From: an uncultured Acetatifactor sp.
GTDB taxonomy: Bacteria > Bacillota > Clostridia > Lachnospirales > Lachnospiraceae
DNA length: 64,000 bases
NCBI GenBank assembly: GCA_910583845.1
Contig: CAJUAB010000022.1
Span: forward strand, 18,971 to 82,970
Direction: 5' to 3'
Made by a program: the position numbers and the translations under genes. How positions within the stretch are numbered: position 1 is the first letter of the stretch; the number at the start of each line of letters is the position of its first letter. The notes beneath the pieces are model-generated. The model had not been told where the DNA came from and did no database searches. It saw only the letters and a program-made list of their open reading frames with translations. Of the stretch, positions 56,788 to 64,000 are shown in pieces.

Positions 56788-58413
56788 TTATGGAGAAACG
56801 GTGCAGGAGAGCTGCCCAAGCTCCTCTGCCACATACTCCAGGGGCGCGCCCCAGGCTCCCAGTGATTTCCCCAGGTTTCCCATCTCCTTGCACAGCTCGG
56901 CAAACATGATCCGCATCGTTTCCAGGGCCGGGGCTTTTGCCGGTTCTTTGGCGGTGTGAATAATCCGCTCCAGCTTTTCACTGATCTCTGCAAGCGCTGC
57001 CCGCTGCTCATCCTCCAGAGGAAGGGCGGCCATCTTCTGGACCTCGCCTTTGAAAAAGAACAGCAGTACCTTCCCCTGAAAAGCCATATCGGCAAGCTGT
57101 TTTTCCTCGGTACGCCGGATCGGAACATCCGGTGAAGACTCCGTGGGCATCTGGGGATCATCCAGATTTTGCAGGAAGGACAGGAGCGCCCGCACACGAT
57201 CCCGGAATGCGTAAACTCCTTCCAGAATCTGTCTGTGAGACGGGGCGCGAAGAAGATCCGTGTCCGCCGCCAGAGTGACGATTTCCAGCGTAGTCAGAAC
57301 TTCCTCCAGTCTTTGCGCAGTCAGCCCGCCGGTCCCGGGAGCCTGGTTCCCCATATGTGCCAGCTCATCCCTGGCCTCGGTCAGCGCTTCCGCGATATAA
57401 CTGTAGGGATAGTCCGGACGGAGCGCAAGCACCGCCTCATCTCCTTTTTGCAAAGCATCCCGCAGCAGGCGTTCCGCGTTTTCCCGCATGTCCGCAAGGA
57501 TAATTTCGGACAGCTCATTGAAAAATGCGGCAATTTTTTCCGTATGCAGACTTGCCTTTCTGGCCAGATCAATAAAGCGGTGGTAAAGCGGCTGAAAGGC
57601 TTCCCGGTACAAAGGTTCAGCCCGCGCCAGCGTCAGGCCTGCCTGGAATGCCATGATGTTGGCGTAGAAAGCAGTGTCCTCCAATGCTTTCATCACGGCG
57701 AAGCAGGCGGTAATCCTGTCCGGATGCCCTGCGATATCCGTCACGGGACGCAGAGTATCCCGCACACTGTCCGCCATGGACTCGGCCCTGTCCGCCATGA
57801 GATCCCAGAACGGCGCGTATAATCCGGCGGAGTCTTCCGCTGTAGTTCCATTTTTTCTTGTGTAGTCAGCGGTTTCTCTTAACCGGACGATCAGGCTGTT
57901 AAGACTACAGATGATTTGGTTTGTTATTTTTGTGTAATCCATTGATTCTTCTCCTTTTTTGATTCTGCATTCACGCTCCGGTATCTCTGTGGGCGGGTAT
58001 TGTCTCCGGGCGCTTTCTCCGGGAAAACGTTCTGCGTTTCCGACAATATTGCAAAGCGGGATTTTCCCGCTCTGAGGGGAGGCTACCAGGAAATGATATT
58101 TGCGGTACTGAGTCGGCGCAATTCCCATATAGGCTTTGAAACTGCGGGTAAAACCCTCGTGGGATTCATAGCCGTATTTCAGGGCTATATCAAGAATGGG
58201 GACATCCGTGTTCCGGAGCTCCTCCGCAGCCAACAGAAGCCGCCGCTTTGTCACATAGCTCATGACGCTGTCTCCCACAATCTCCCGGAACAGCCGCTGA
58301 TAATGATATTTGGAGAAATGGACATTGTCTGCCAGCATTTCCAATGTGAGCTTTTCCTGAATCCTCTCTTCGATCAGGTCCAGCGACTGAAATATTGTTT
58401 TCCTGTTCCCCAT
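56788..58413 (-). CDS. AraC-family regulator with a long helical C-terminal domain
   Basis: 541 residues. N-terminal AraC double helix-turn-helix (8-105): EKLTLEMLADNVHFSKYHYQ, RLFREIVGDSVMSYV, ILDIALKYGYESHEGFTRSF, YMGIAPTQYRKY. From residue 155 the rest is mostly helical (DYTKITNQIICSLNSLIVRL, AFFNELSEIILADMRENAER) with no ligand-binding barrel. The Met in EESMDYTKITNQI could be a second start giving a separate protein, but the frame is continuous and no strong separate site is seen. Function of the helical part is unknown. A promoter with a GCAAAGC/GCTTTGC dyad lies upstream on the minus strand. Confidence 0.75.
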   Translation of the reverse strand: MGNRKTIFQSLDLIEERIQEKLTLEMLADNVHFSKYHYQRLFREIVGDSVMSYVTKRRLLLAAEELRNTDVPILDIALKYGYESHEGFTRSFKAYMGIAPTQYRKYHFLVASPQSGKIPLCNIVGNAERFPGESARRQYPPTEIPERECRIKKGEESMDYTKITNQIICSLNSLIVRLRETADYTRKNGTTAEDSAGLYAPFWDLMADRAESMADSVRDTLRPVTDIAGHPDRITACFAVMKALEDTAFYANIMAFQAGLTLARAEPLYREAFQPLYHRFIDLARKASLHTEKIAAFFNELSEIILADMRENAERLLRDALQKGDEAVLALRPDYPYSYIAEALTEARDELAHMGNQAPGTGGLTAQRLEEVLTTLEIVTLAADTDLLRAPSHRQILEGVYAFRDRVRALLSFLQNLDDPQMPTESSPDVPIRRTEEKQLADMAFQGKVLLFFFKGEVQKMAALPLEDEQRAALAEISEKLERIIHTAKEPAKAPALETMRIMFAELCKEMGNLGKSLGAWGAPLEYVAEELGQLSCTVSP

Positions 58414-58459
58414 GGCTCTGCTTCTCCTGTTTTCTGGTTGGTGACGTCACTCTGGATGT

Positions 58460-58487
58460 ATTATACCGCAAAGCGATGCAGCTTTGC
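58460..58487 (-). promoter_or_regulatory. promoter and dyad of the AraC gene
   Basis: On the minus strand a -10 TATAAT (58465-58460) is preceded by GCAAAGC-TGCATC-GCTTTGC (58487-58468), a perfect 7-bp dyad over the -35 region. A 10-bp palindrome GTGACGTCAC (58441-58450) lies downstream. The remaining gap to 58646 shows no gene. Confidence 0.55.
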
Positions 58488-58646
58488 TTGACAAAAAATG
58501 CTGAGAAAGCGCCGGCCATGATCCGGAGATTTTCCGGGAGGCGGAGGGGGTTTTGCGGGACAGGTGCCCGGGACAGGCTTTGGCTGCTGTATGCGGAGCC
58601 TGTTCCGGGCATGTGGATACAAAGATATGAAAGCGATAACGCAAAA

Positions 58647-61130
58647 TTATTCCGTGGAAGAAATGGAGGCAACAATTTCCATTCCCGCGATGCTTCGCAG
58701 GGGTACGGCGGTGGCCAGCAGACAGCAGACCACGGAGAGAGCTGCCGCCTCCAGAATATGGAGAACGGGGACCGGCGCCAGCCCCAGATTGTCCGTGGCC
58801 GCGGCGTTTATGAACACGGTACAGACATATCCAAGCAGGCCTCCCAGGGCGGAAGCGATGATCCCGTAGTAAGCGCCCTCCCACAGAAAGGTCCGGTAGA
58901 GACTGTCGGCGCTCATGCCGATGGCGCGCTGCATACCGATTTCGGGGATGCGGGTATGAATATTGCTGTAAACCGTGTTGATGATATTTAATATGCCGAT
59001 CAGCCCGATAAAGAGGATCAGCCCCCAGCAGAGCATGTGAATCTGTTCAAAACTTTCCGCAAGCTGGCTGTCGGTCTGCTGATAGGAAAGCCAGTGGCTG
59101 CCGGGATTTCTGTCACACCAGTCCTCCAGCCATTCTGTAAACTCTTCCTGACCTGTTCCCCCGCGCAGTGTGGGATAGACCTCCGCATAGCGGTCGCTGC
59201 CTGTCAGGACCGGGTACGCCTCATCGCATACAATGATCTGTATACCGTTGATATATCCCTGGTTGTTTATGGTGACGGATGCCTGAGTGATACCGGCCAC
59301 ACGCAGAGGATGACCGTTTACAGAGACGATGTCGCCGGTTTTTAATGTGGTGGTTTCCACCGTGTTTCCCCCATAGGAAAAAGGAATGGGATTTTTTACA
59401 ATACATGCCGCCCCGGAGCGCAGGTCCGCCAGGTCCTGCCGGGAGAGTCCTTCCACATAGGAGATCAGGCGGGCGTCGTCCACTCCCGCGATATGAAACG
59501 CTTCCCAGGATTGCAGGGATATATTCAGTTCCAGAGGGAGTTTTCCGTTTTCGTCCAGGGTGTAGGTGGACAGTCTGGTGGTGGACAGCTGTTCCACCCA
59601 TTCATTCGCAAGAATTTCCTGCGCGCTTTTGGGATCGATTCCTTCCGTTTCATTGGTGACGGAATAATCTCCCAGGTGCATATTTTTCACATCGCTGCCG
59701 GCGTCCAGGAGGGTGGTAAAACCTTGCAGGGCCACATACACGGTGATGCTCATAACCAGGGAGAGGATGGTGAGCACGGTTCTGCCCCGTCCGCGTTTCA
59801 GGTTCAGTCTTGCGTAGTAGGCCTCAAAATTGCGTATTTTTCTTATTTTCCGACTGCGGCGATGGATTCTGATACTCGGACCGGACATAGCCACGGTGGG
59901 GGAGACCCGGGCGGCATACCGGGCTGCCGGGAATGCCGCCAGCATCGCGAACAGCAGCGTTATGGCCGCGCTCATAAAACAGAGGATTATATTGCCCCTT
60001 CCCGCCGTGCGGATGGCTCCGTTTAACTCGGCGGTGCTGTCTGCCATAAACAGCCTGGGATTCAATATACCTGTGGCTGCGATTAAAATGCCCTTTGCGG
60101 ACAAGGTACCGATCAGTATTCCCAGGGGAATGCCCATGCCGCACAGAATCAGCAGCTGGAGAGAGACCAGGCGGTAGAGCTGTCCCCGTTCCCCGCCAAT
60201 GGCGCGCAGCGTTCCGTATTCTTTGATCCGCTTTGTCACGGCGATTTTCAATATGTTATAGATGACCAGTCCCGCGGCCAGCAGCACCAGCGCCCCCACC
60301 AGACACAGAGCCAGCGCCATAAAGGAAAATCCGCTGCCCGACGAGGATGTTTCCTCCTTCATGTAGGAGATGCCCAGCGCGTCCAGCAGAATCCAGTTAT
60401 ACTGTATATTTTTCGGGTCGATGCCGAGACGTGCCGCGAGGTCATCCACTGTGGCCTGAAAACGGGCGGTATCCGGAGTCTTGAAATCGGCGGAATAGAG
60501 CAGATATTCCTCCGGCAGCAGCGCGGCGGCGCTGCCCCGGCCCAGCACGGCTTCCAGGGTCCCCGTGGAGTAACCGATATAATTGCCCTCCAATATGCCG
60601 CAGACAGTATATTCCGCAGTGTATACATACGCGGGCAGAAGGCCGTCCATGGGGGAGATGTCGGCTTGCAGGGAGATCCGGTCTCCCACCCGGATTTCCC
60701 GGTCCAGATATGGTATGACGTTTTCCGGAAGGGCGATTTCCAGCGCGGTCTCCGGCAGGCGTCCTTCCTTGACTTTTCCGATCCAGGGATAGGCGTCCAG
60801 AGCGTTATCCTGATATTCCCGGGCATACAGGGTCAGGCCGCTGTCACCCAGAGCCGTGCATCCCACGGTGACTTTGGAGCCCACGTCAGACAGGCGGGAG
60901 TCCTCTTTTAACTGTTGCACCTGCTGGAGGGTCATCTGGTGAAAGGTGGCATAGCGGTCTCCGTTCAGGGAAGCGGCCTGCTTTATCCGCATGTCCTGCA
61001 AAATGCCCAGAGACCCGCTGACGGCGGTGGTCATAACGCTGGAGAGAATCACGGCCAGCAGGATGAGGGCCGCCATGACTTTTTGTGCCTTCAATTCTTT
61101 TACAGCCAGGGAAAGATAGGTTTTCATCAT
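58647..61130 (-). CDS. FtsX-type (MacB/BceB-like) ABC permease
   Basis: 827 residues with FtsX-type features: an N-terminal helix (LILLAVILSSVMTTAVSG), a 220-residue extracytoplasmic domain, three helices (about 270-420), a second one-helix half (TVLTILSLVMSITVYVALQG) with a further extracytoplasmic domain (490-690) and three helices at the end. The two halves resemble each other. The ATPase gene overlaps by 4 bp upstream. Together they probably act in peptide-antibiotic detoxification or envelope stress, as BceAB/MacB systems do, under the local two-component system. Two helices per half fewer than BceB (10), so the closest functional class is not certain. Confidence 0.85.
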   Translation of the reverse strand: MMKTYLSLAVKELKAQKVMAALILLAVILSSVMTTAVSGSLGILQDMRIKQAASLNGDRYATFHQMTLQQVQQLKEDSRLSDVGSKVTVGCTALGDSGLTLYAREYQDNALDAYPWIGKVKEGRLPETALEIALPENVIPYLDREIRVGDRISLQADISPMDGLLPAYVYTAEYTVCGILEGNYIGYSTGTLEAVLGRGSAAALLPEEYLLYSADFKTPDTARFQATVDDLAARLGIDPKNIQYNWILLDALGISYMKEETSSSGSGFSFMALALCLVGALVLLAAGLVIYNILKIAVTKRIKEYGTLRAIGGERGQLYRLVSLQLLILCGMGIPLGILIGTLSAKGILIAATGILNPRLFMADSTAELNGAIRTAGRGNIILCFMSAAITLLFAMLAAFPAARYAARVSPTVAMSGPSIRIHRRSRKIRKIRNFEAYYARLNLKRGRGRTVLTILSLVMSITVYVALQGFTTLLDAGSDVKNMHLGDYSVTNETEGIDPKSAQEILANEWVEQLSTTRLSTYTLDENGKLPLELNISLQSWEAFHIAGVDDARLISYVEGLSRQDLADLRSGAACIVKNPIPFSYGGNTVETTTLKTGDIVSVNGHPLRVAGITQASVTINNQGYINGIQIIVCDEAYPVLTGSDRYAEVYPTLRGGTGQEEFTEWLEDWCDRNPGSHWLSYQQTDSQLAESFEQIHMLCWGLILFIGLIGILNIINTVYSNIHTRIPEIGMQRAIGMSADSLYRTFLWEGAYYGIIASALGGLLGYVCTVFINAAATDNLGLAPVPVLHILEAAALSVVCCLLATAVPLRSIAGMEIVASISSTE

Positions 61131-61798
61131 GCAGTCACCTCCGAAAGCTCTCCGTCGATAATGGTAAAACGGCGCTGCGCCATCTGGGCCACGCGGGGGT
61201 CATGGGTGATGATCACCAGTGTTTTGTGCATTTTCTCCCGAATATCGCAGAGCATTCTCATCACCTCGCCGCCGCTTTTGCTGTCCAGATTTCCGGTGGG
61301 TTCATCCGCGAAGATGATATCCGGTTTTGCGATCAGCGCCCTGGCAATGGCCACACGCTGCTGCTGTCCCCCTGACAGCTCGTGGGGCAGATGGGAGAGG
61401 CGTTTTTCCAGTCCCAGCAGGGAGGCAAGGTTCTGGAGATAAGCCTCATCCGCCTGTTTTTTATCCAGAAGCACCGGCATGAGGATATTTTCGTGGGCGG
61501 TCAGAACCGGGAGCAGATTGAACTGCTGGAAGATAAATCCGATTTTCCGGCGGCGAAAAGCGGACAGTTCGCGGTCGCTGCCGTTGTGAATGTCGGTGTC
61601 TCCGTAGAGCACACTGCCCGAGGAAGGCCGGTCCAGCCCGCTGACAATGTGCAGCAGCGTACTTTTTCCGCTGCCGGAGGGTCCCATGATGGAGATGAAA
61701 TCCCCCTCATGGATGGTCATGGACGCGGTGTGCAGAGCCACAACCCGGCTCTCATGGGAGCCGTAAACTTTTGAGATATCCTTTACCTGAATTTCCAT
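61127..61798 (-). CDS. LolD/MacB-type ABC ATPase
   Basis: 223 residues: Walker A GPSGSGKST at 39-47, signature LSGGQQQRVAIAR near 140, Walker B IIFADEPTGNLD near 160, typical of LolD/MacB/BceA ATPases. AAAGGAGTG precedes the start. An operator of TTGAGA repeats lies about 70 bp upstream, and the kinase gene ends just before it. It partners the FtsX permease. Confidence 0.92.
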   Translation of the reverse strand: MEIQVKDISKVYGSHESRVVALHTASMTIHEGDFISIMGPSGSGKSTLLHIVSGLDRPSSGSVLYGDTDIHNGSDRELSAFRRRKIGFIFQQFNLLPVLTAHENILMPVLLDKKQADEAYLQNLASLLGLEKRLSHLPHELSGGQQQRVAIARALIAKPDIIFADEPTGNLDSKSGGEVMRMLCDIREKMHKTLVIITHDPRVAQMAQRRFTIIDGELSEVTA

Positions 61799-61866
61799 AA
61801 AATTACACTCCTTTTTCTGTAGATTCCGTCCCTGTGGGGATGGCTTTGCAATTCCTTGCAGAAAAA

Positions 61867-61898
61867 AGTGTACGGGGAAAATCTCAAAAATCTCTCAA
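61867..61898 (-). promoter_or_regulatory. OmpR-type operator and promoter of the ABC operon
   Basis: On the minus strand: TTGAGA (61898-61893), 5 bp, TTGAGA (61887-61882), 9 bp, TACACT (61872-61867). The 11-bp direct repeat placed just before a -10 with no separate -35 is the layout of PhoB/OmpR activation sites. The same geometry is found before the response regulator gene at 63756-63787. Confidence 0.7.
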
Positions 61899-61902
61899 GA
61901 TT

Positions 61903-63042
61903 TCAGCTGATCTGTAAAACAGCAGTCACGGCTGCGCCTGTCCCGCTGTTGTGGATGGTCACAGCGCCCCCATGTTTTCCGGCCAGAAGCCGGGAGGTAT
62001 ACAGGCCCATTCCGAAATGCTCCGCATCCTCCGCACCTTTTTGAAACGGCCGGATACCGTTCTGTATATAGGATGCGGGAAAACCCCGGCCGTCGTCGGT
62101 CACGGTCAGAGTGAGCAGCTTCCCGTCGGTAAAGCAGGTAACGCGGACTTGCTCCCGGGCAAAGCGAAGCGCGTTTGTCACAAGGTTTTCCGCGATCTGA
62201 AACAGGACGGAAGTATCCAACAGGACGGTTCCGGACCAGGGCTTTGCCTCAAGATCTATCTCTTTTCCGCTGTCTTCTCCCACAAAACGCAGCATGTTCT
62301 CAAACTCCGCGGCAATGTCTTTCCAGGCTACAGTCTCCCGGACCAGAGGGATTTCTTCCAGACGCTGTATACTGCTCATGGTCTCCACATAACGCTCGAT
62401 CCTGTCCGTATAGTTCTCTATCATGGACAGATGCTCCGCAAGCTGTTCTCTGTCTGCGGTGCCTGCAAGGGCGCTCTGCTTTGCCAGCTTTGCGCAGCCT
62501 TTCAGGACGGTGACGGGGTTTCGCAGATTGTGTGAAAAGGCGGCGTTGAGACGCTTTCGCTCCTGTGCCTGCCGCCACAGCTTCTGATTGGTGGACAGCA
62601 GTTCCTTCCGCATGGCCTCAAAGGCGTCGCAGAGCTGTCCCAATTCGTCCCGGGAGTCTGCCTCTATTGTGAAATCCAGGTCGCTTTCCATGATGCGGGA
62701 GGCTCCCCTGGCGAGCAGATCCAGAGGTTTTTGCAGTTTCAGGCGGTAGAACAGGGAGGAGGTGGAGAACAGAGCCAAAGTATATATCATCGCCGGGAGG
62801 ACAATCTGCAAAACGGAGAGGAGCATGCGGATCTTATGAAACGGAGGGGCAGGTTCTGATGTCTCTGTCACCAGTATCGGATCGGAATAAATGAAGAGGG
62901 TGCTCCCCGAGGGGGCCAGGAAAGAATTTAACTTCATACATCCCCAGAAGGAGAGCAGGGCCAGGATAAGAGCGGCGGCACTGTTTCCCAGAGCGATGAC
63001 AAACAGAGATTTTTTCAGACGCATTTGTTTGATCCGTTCCAT
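61903..63042 (-). CDS. sensor histidine kinase (HisKA type)
   Basis: 379 residues: helices at about 12-33 and 70-95 with a short loop between, a HAMP-like linker (LDLLARGASRIMESDLDFTI), the phospho-acceptor helix LNAAFSHNLRNPVTVLKGCA (His followed by Asn), and ATPase boxes NLVTNALRFAREQ, DDGRGFPASY and GMGLYTSRLLAGKHGG. I choose the ATG at 63042, preceded by GGGGGGTGG and overlapping the regulator's end; an ATG six codons earlier has the site inside it. Short sensor loop suggests membrane-level sensing, typical for cationic-peptide kinases that work with an ABC pair. Confidence 0.88.
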   Translation of the reverse strand: MERIKQMRLKKSLFVIALGNSAAALILALLSFWGCMKLNSFLAPSGSTLFIYSDPILVTETSEPAPPFHKIRMLLSVLQIVLPAMIYTLALFSTSSLFYRLKLQKPLDLLARGASRIMESDLDFTIEADSRDELGQLCDAFEAMRKELLSTNQKLWRQAQERKRLNAAFSHNLRNPVTVLKGCAKLAKQSALAGTADREQLAEHLSMIENYTDRIERYVETMSSIQRLEEIPLVRETVAWKDIAAEFENMLRFVGEDSGKEIDLEAKPWSGTVLLDTSVLFQIAENLVTNALRFAREQVRVTCFTDGKLLTLTVTDDGRGFPASYIQNGIRPFQKGAEDAEHFGMGLYTSRLLAGKHGGAVTIHNSGTGAAVTAVLQIS

Positions 63043-63704
63043 CGGTAACCCACCCCCCATACAGTTTCAATATAGTTATGCAGCGATACGGCGGAGAATT
63101 TTGCCCGTATTTTCCGGATGTGTTCCATGACGGTGTCGCTGCTGCCGTCGCCCTCCAGTCCCCATACGGTCTCATAGATCCGCTCTCTGTCAAACACCTG
63201 TCCGGCGTGGACGGACAGAAGTTCCACAATGTCAAATTCCTTTCTGGACAATGTCACGGGGGTGCCGCCTATGGTGATTTCCCGGCTGGCATAGTCGATG
63301 ACCATGTTGGAAAAAAAGCGCAGGGACGATTTCCCCTGCCTGCGGTTCTCACGGCGCAGATGTGCCGCCACCCGGGCTCCCAGTTCGTCCAGATCAAAGG
63401 GTTTTACGATATAATCGTCAGCCCCTGCGGAAAATCCCCGGATCTTGTCCGCCGTCTCATCACGGGCAGTCAGGAAGAGGACAGGGCAGGTGATATGCTC
63501 CCGGATGGTCTGGCAGACTGTGATGCCGTCCATGTCCGGCATACTGACGTCCAGCAGCACAAGATCCGGCATACAGGATATTTTGCGCAGGGCTTCCCGG
63601 CCGTCGCAGGCCGTGACCACCCGGTAGCCGGACATTTCAAAATAGGTTTTCATGACGGCGATAATCCCCTTTTCATCGTCAATCAGCATGATTTTCTCAT
63701 TCAC
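63015..63704 (-). CDS. OmpR-family response regulator
   Basis: 229 residues: receiver with DDE at 9-11, phospho-acceptor Asp 52 in LVLLDVSMPDMDG, Thr 79 and Lys 101 in VKPFD; C-terminal winged helix (VTLSRKEFDIVELLSVHAGQ, RERIYETVWGLEG, TVMEHIRKIRAKF). First gene of the minus-strand operon; GGAGG precedes the ATG. Its promoter carries the same TTGAGA direct repeat as the ABC operon, so it probably regulates itself and the transporter. Confidence 0.93.
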   Translation of the reverse strand: MNEKIMLIDDEKGIIAVMKTYFEMSGYRVVTACDGREALRKISCMPDLVLLDVSMPDMDGITVCQTIREHITCPVLFLTARDETADKIRGFSAGADDYIVKPFDLDELGARVAAHLRRENRRQGKSSLRFFSNMVIDYASREITIGGTPVTLSRKEFDIVELLSVHAGQVFDRERIYETVWGLEGDGSSDTVMEHIRKIRAKFSAVSLHNYIETVWGVGYRWNGSNKCV

Positions 63705-63755
63705 GGGGAAACCTCCTTTTTTTTCATAAACAGGCTTATTGAATCTGTGTAATAT

Positions 63756-63787
63756 ATTTTATCATATAAATCTCAAATTTTTCTCAA
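63756..63787 (-). promoter_or_regulatory. OmpR-type operator and promoter of the response regulator operon
   Basis: On the minus strand: TTGAGA (63787-63782), 5 bp, TTGAGA (63776-63771), 9 bp, TAAAAT (63761-63756). Identical repeat, period and distance to the -10 as before the ABC operon (61867-61898). About 50 bp before the regulator start. Confidence 0.7.
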
Positions 63788-63816
63788 CTCAATTTCATTT
63801 TGAGGAGGTCTGTGCT

Positions 63817-63855
63817 ATGGCAAAACCAAGATTACGCTGCTGTACGAGAGGTTGA
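63817..63855 (+). CDS. possible 12-residue leader peptide or truncated gene start
   Basis: A very good TGAGGAGG lies 7 bp before an ATG that encodes MAKPRLRCCTRG and then stops. Sense is unclear: it may be a leader peptide with a Cys pair, or the first codons of a lost gene. No promoter is seen directly upstream; a consensus promoter for the next gene follows. Confidence 0.25.
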   Translation: MAKPRLRCCTRG

Positions 63856-63885
63856 GCCGTGACGATGAATTGAATATTTAAAGTA

Positions 63886-63914
63886 TTGACATTCATGCTA
63901 ATTGTAGATAATAT
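63886..63914 (+). promoter_or_regulatory. consensus-like sigma-A promoter for the last gene
   Basis: TTGACA (63886-63891), 17-bp spacer, TAATAT (63909-63914), about 45 bp before an ATG with AGAGGAG. Confidence 0.75.
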
Positions 63915-63957
63915 ATCAATATAAACTAGAAATTATACGGCAAGAGGAGCGCGAACT

Positions 63958-64000
63958 ATGAGGTATAAGACAAAGCAAAGCGGATATTGCCTGTTTTTGT
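63958..64000 (+). CDS. 5' end of a gene cut by the window edge
   Basis: ATG at 63958 preceded by AAGAGGAGCG and a strong promoter. Only 14 codons (MRYKTKQSGYCLFL) are visible; the basic start followed by hydrophobic residues may be the beginning of a signal peptide or membrane helix. The family cannot be judged. Confidence 0.5.
   Translation, partial: MRYKTKQSGYCLFL

Noticed and set aside
1..64000. tRNA, rRNA or intact insertion sequence genes
   Set aside because: I saw no tRNA cloverleaf pattern, no rRNA-like sequence and no transposase in any frame; mobile-element traces are limited to the 5.0-5.6 kb remnants and the palindromic repeats.

Overview
The window looks like a chromosomal segment of a Clostridia bacterium, most likely a member of the Lachnospiraceae (Bacillota). 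The grounds are the strong AGGAGG-type ribosome binding sites, sigma-A-type promoters, LytTR and agr-like regulators, LytTR/DUF3021 pairs, AAA-ATPase/PD-(D/E)XK proteins, double-MerR regulators and many ABC exporters. Most of the window appears moderately GC-rich by eye. The Wadjet region (0-5.8 kb) and the 45.9-47.5 kb block look AT-richer and are probably acquired. I recognise no rRNA, tRNA, CRISPR array or intact insertion sequence.

Layout. 0-5 kb: the 3' part of a Wadjet anti-plasmid system (jetB partial, jetC, jetD). 5.0-5.8 kb: scar of an integrative element (excisionase-like and integrase-like remnants flanking an intact ribbon-helix-helix gene with its own promoter). 5.8-11.2 kb: MFS exporter, hisS-aspS, a GNAT. 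11.2-13 kb: a palindromic element, a short DMT transporter, a 480-bp structured repeat and a 38/40-bp minisatellite placed directly before an Sfp-type phosphopantetheinyl transferase. 14-20.5 kb: a lone half ABC exporter, an agr-like LytTR two-component system, and an ABC operon carrying a 21-bp-periodic direct repeat typical of LytTR operators. 20.5-23.1 kb: double-MerR regulator, esterase, APH-like kinase. 23.2-30.4 kb: a very well promoted 28-residue cysteine-rich peptide gene with its own terminator, followed by ABC exporter - DUF1854 - ABC exporter and two unknown genes. 30.7-38.1 kb: WYL and AraC regulators, an AAA/PD-(D/E)XK protein, and a LytTR/DUF3021/ABC-2 operon with a second 21-bp-periodic operator.

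38.2-46.4 kb: an orphan FliD-like protein, a NADAR protein, a second copy of the structured repeat, and a run of enzymes (thioesterase, metallo-beta-lactamase fold, P-loop kinase, HD-metallopeptidase fusion, VOC protein, GNAT). 46.5-54.7 kb: a DUF402-HAD fusion, MarR/TauE, a heteromeric ABC exporter pair, a zinc ribbon protein and a nucleotidyltransferase. 54.7-58.4 kb: MerR with a textbook 19-bp-spacer target promoter driving a DUF362 gene, another palindromic element, and a long AraC protein. 58.6-63.7 kb (minus strand): an OmpR-type two-component system and an FtsX-type ABC transporter that share an operator of identical geometry (TTGAGA-N5-TTGAGA-N9-minus 10). The window ends just inside a new plus-strand gene.

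The main themes are membrane export systems each tied to a local regulator with a readable operator, and several families of structured intergenic repeats. The items I rate highest are the cysteine-rich peptide with the ABC-DUF1854-ABC cassette, the paired OmpR-type operators, the two LytTR operators, and the dispersed structured repeats. All functional calls come from reading the sequence; no database search was run.
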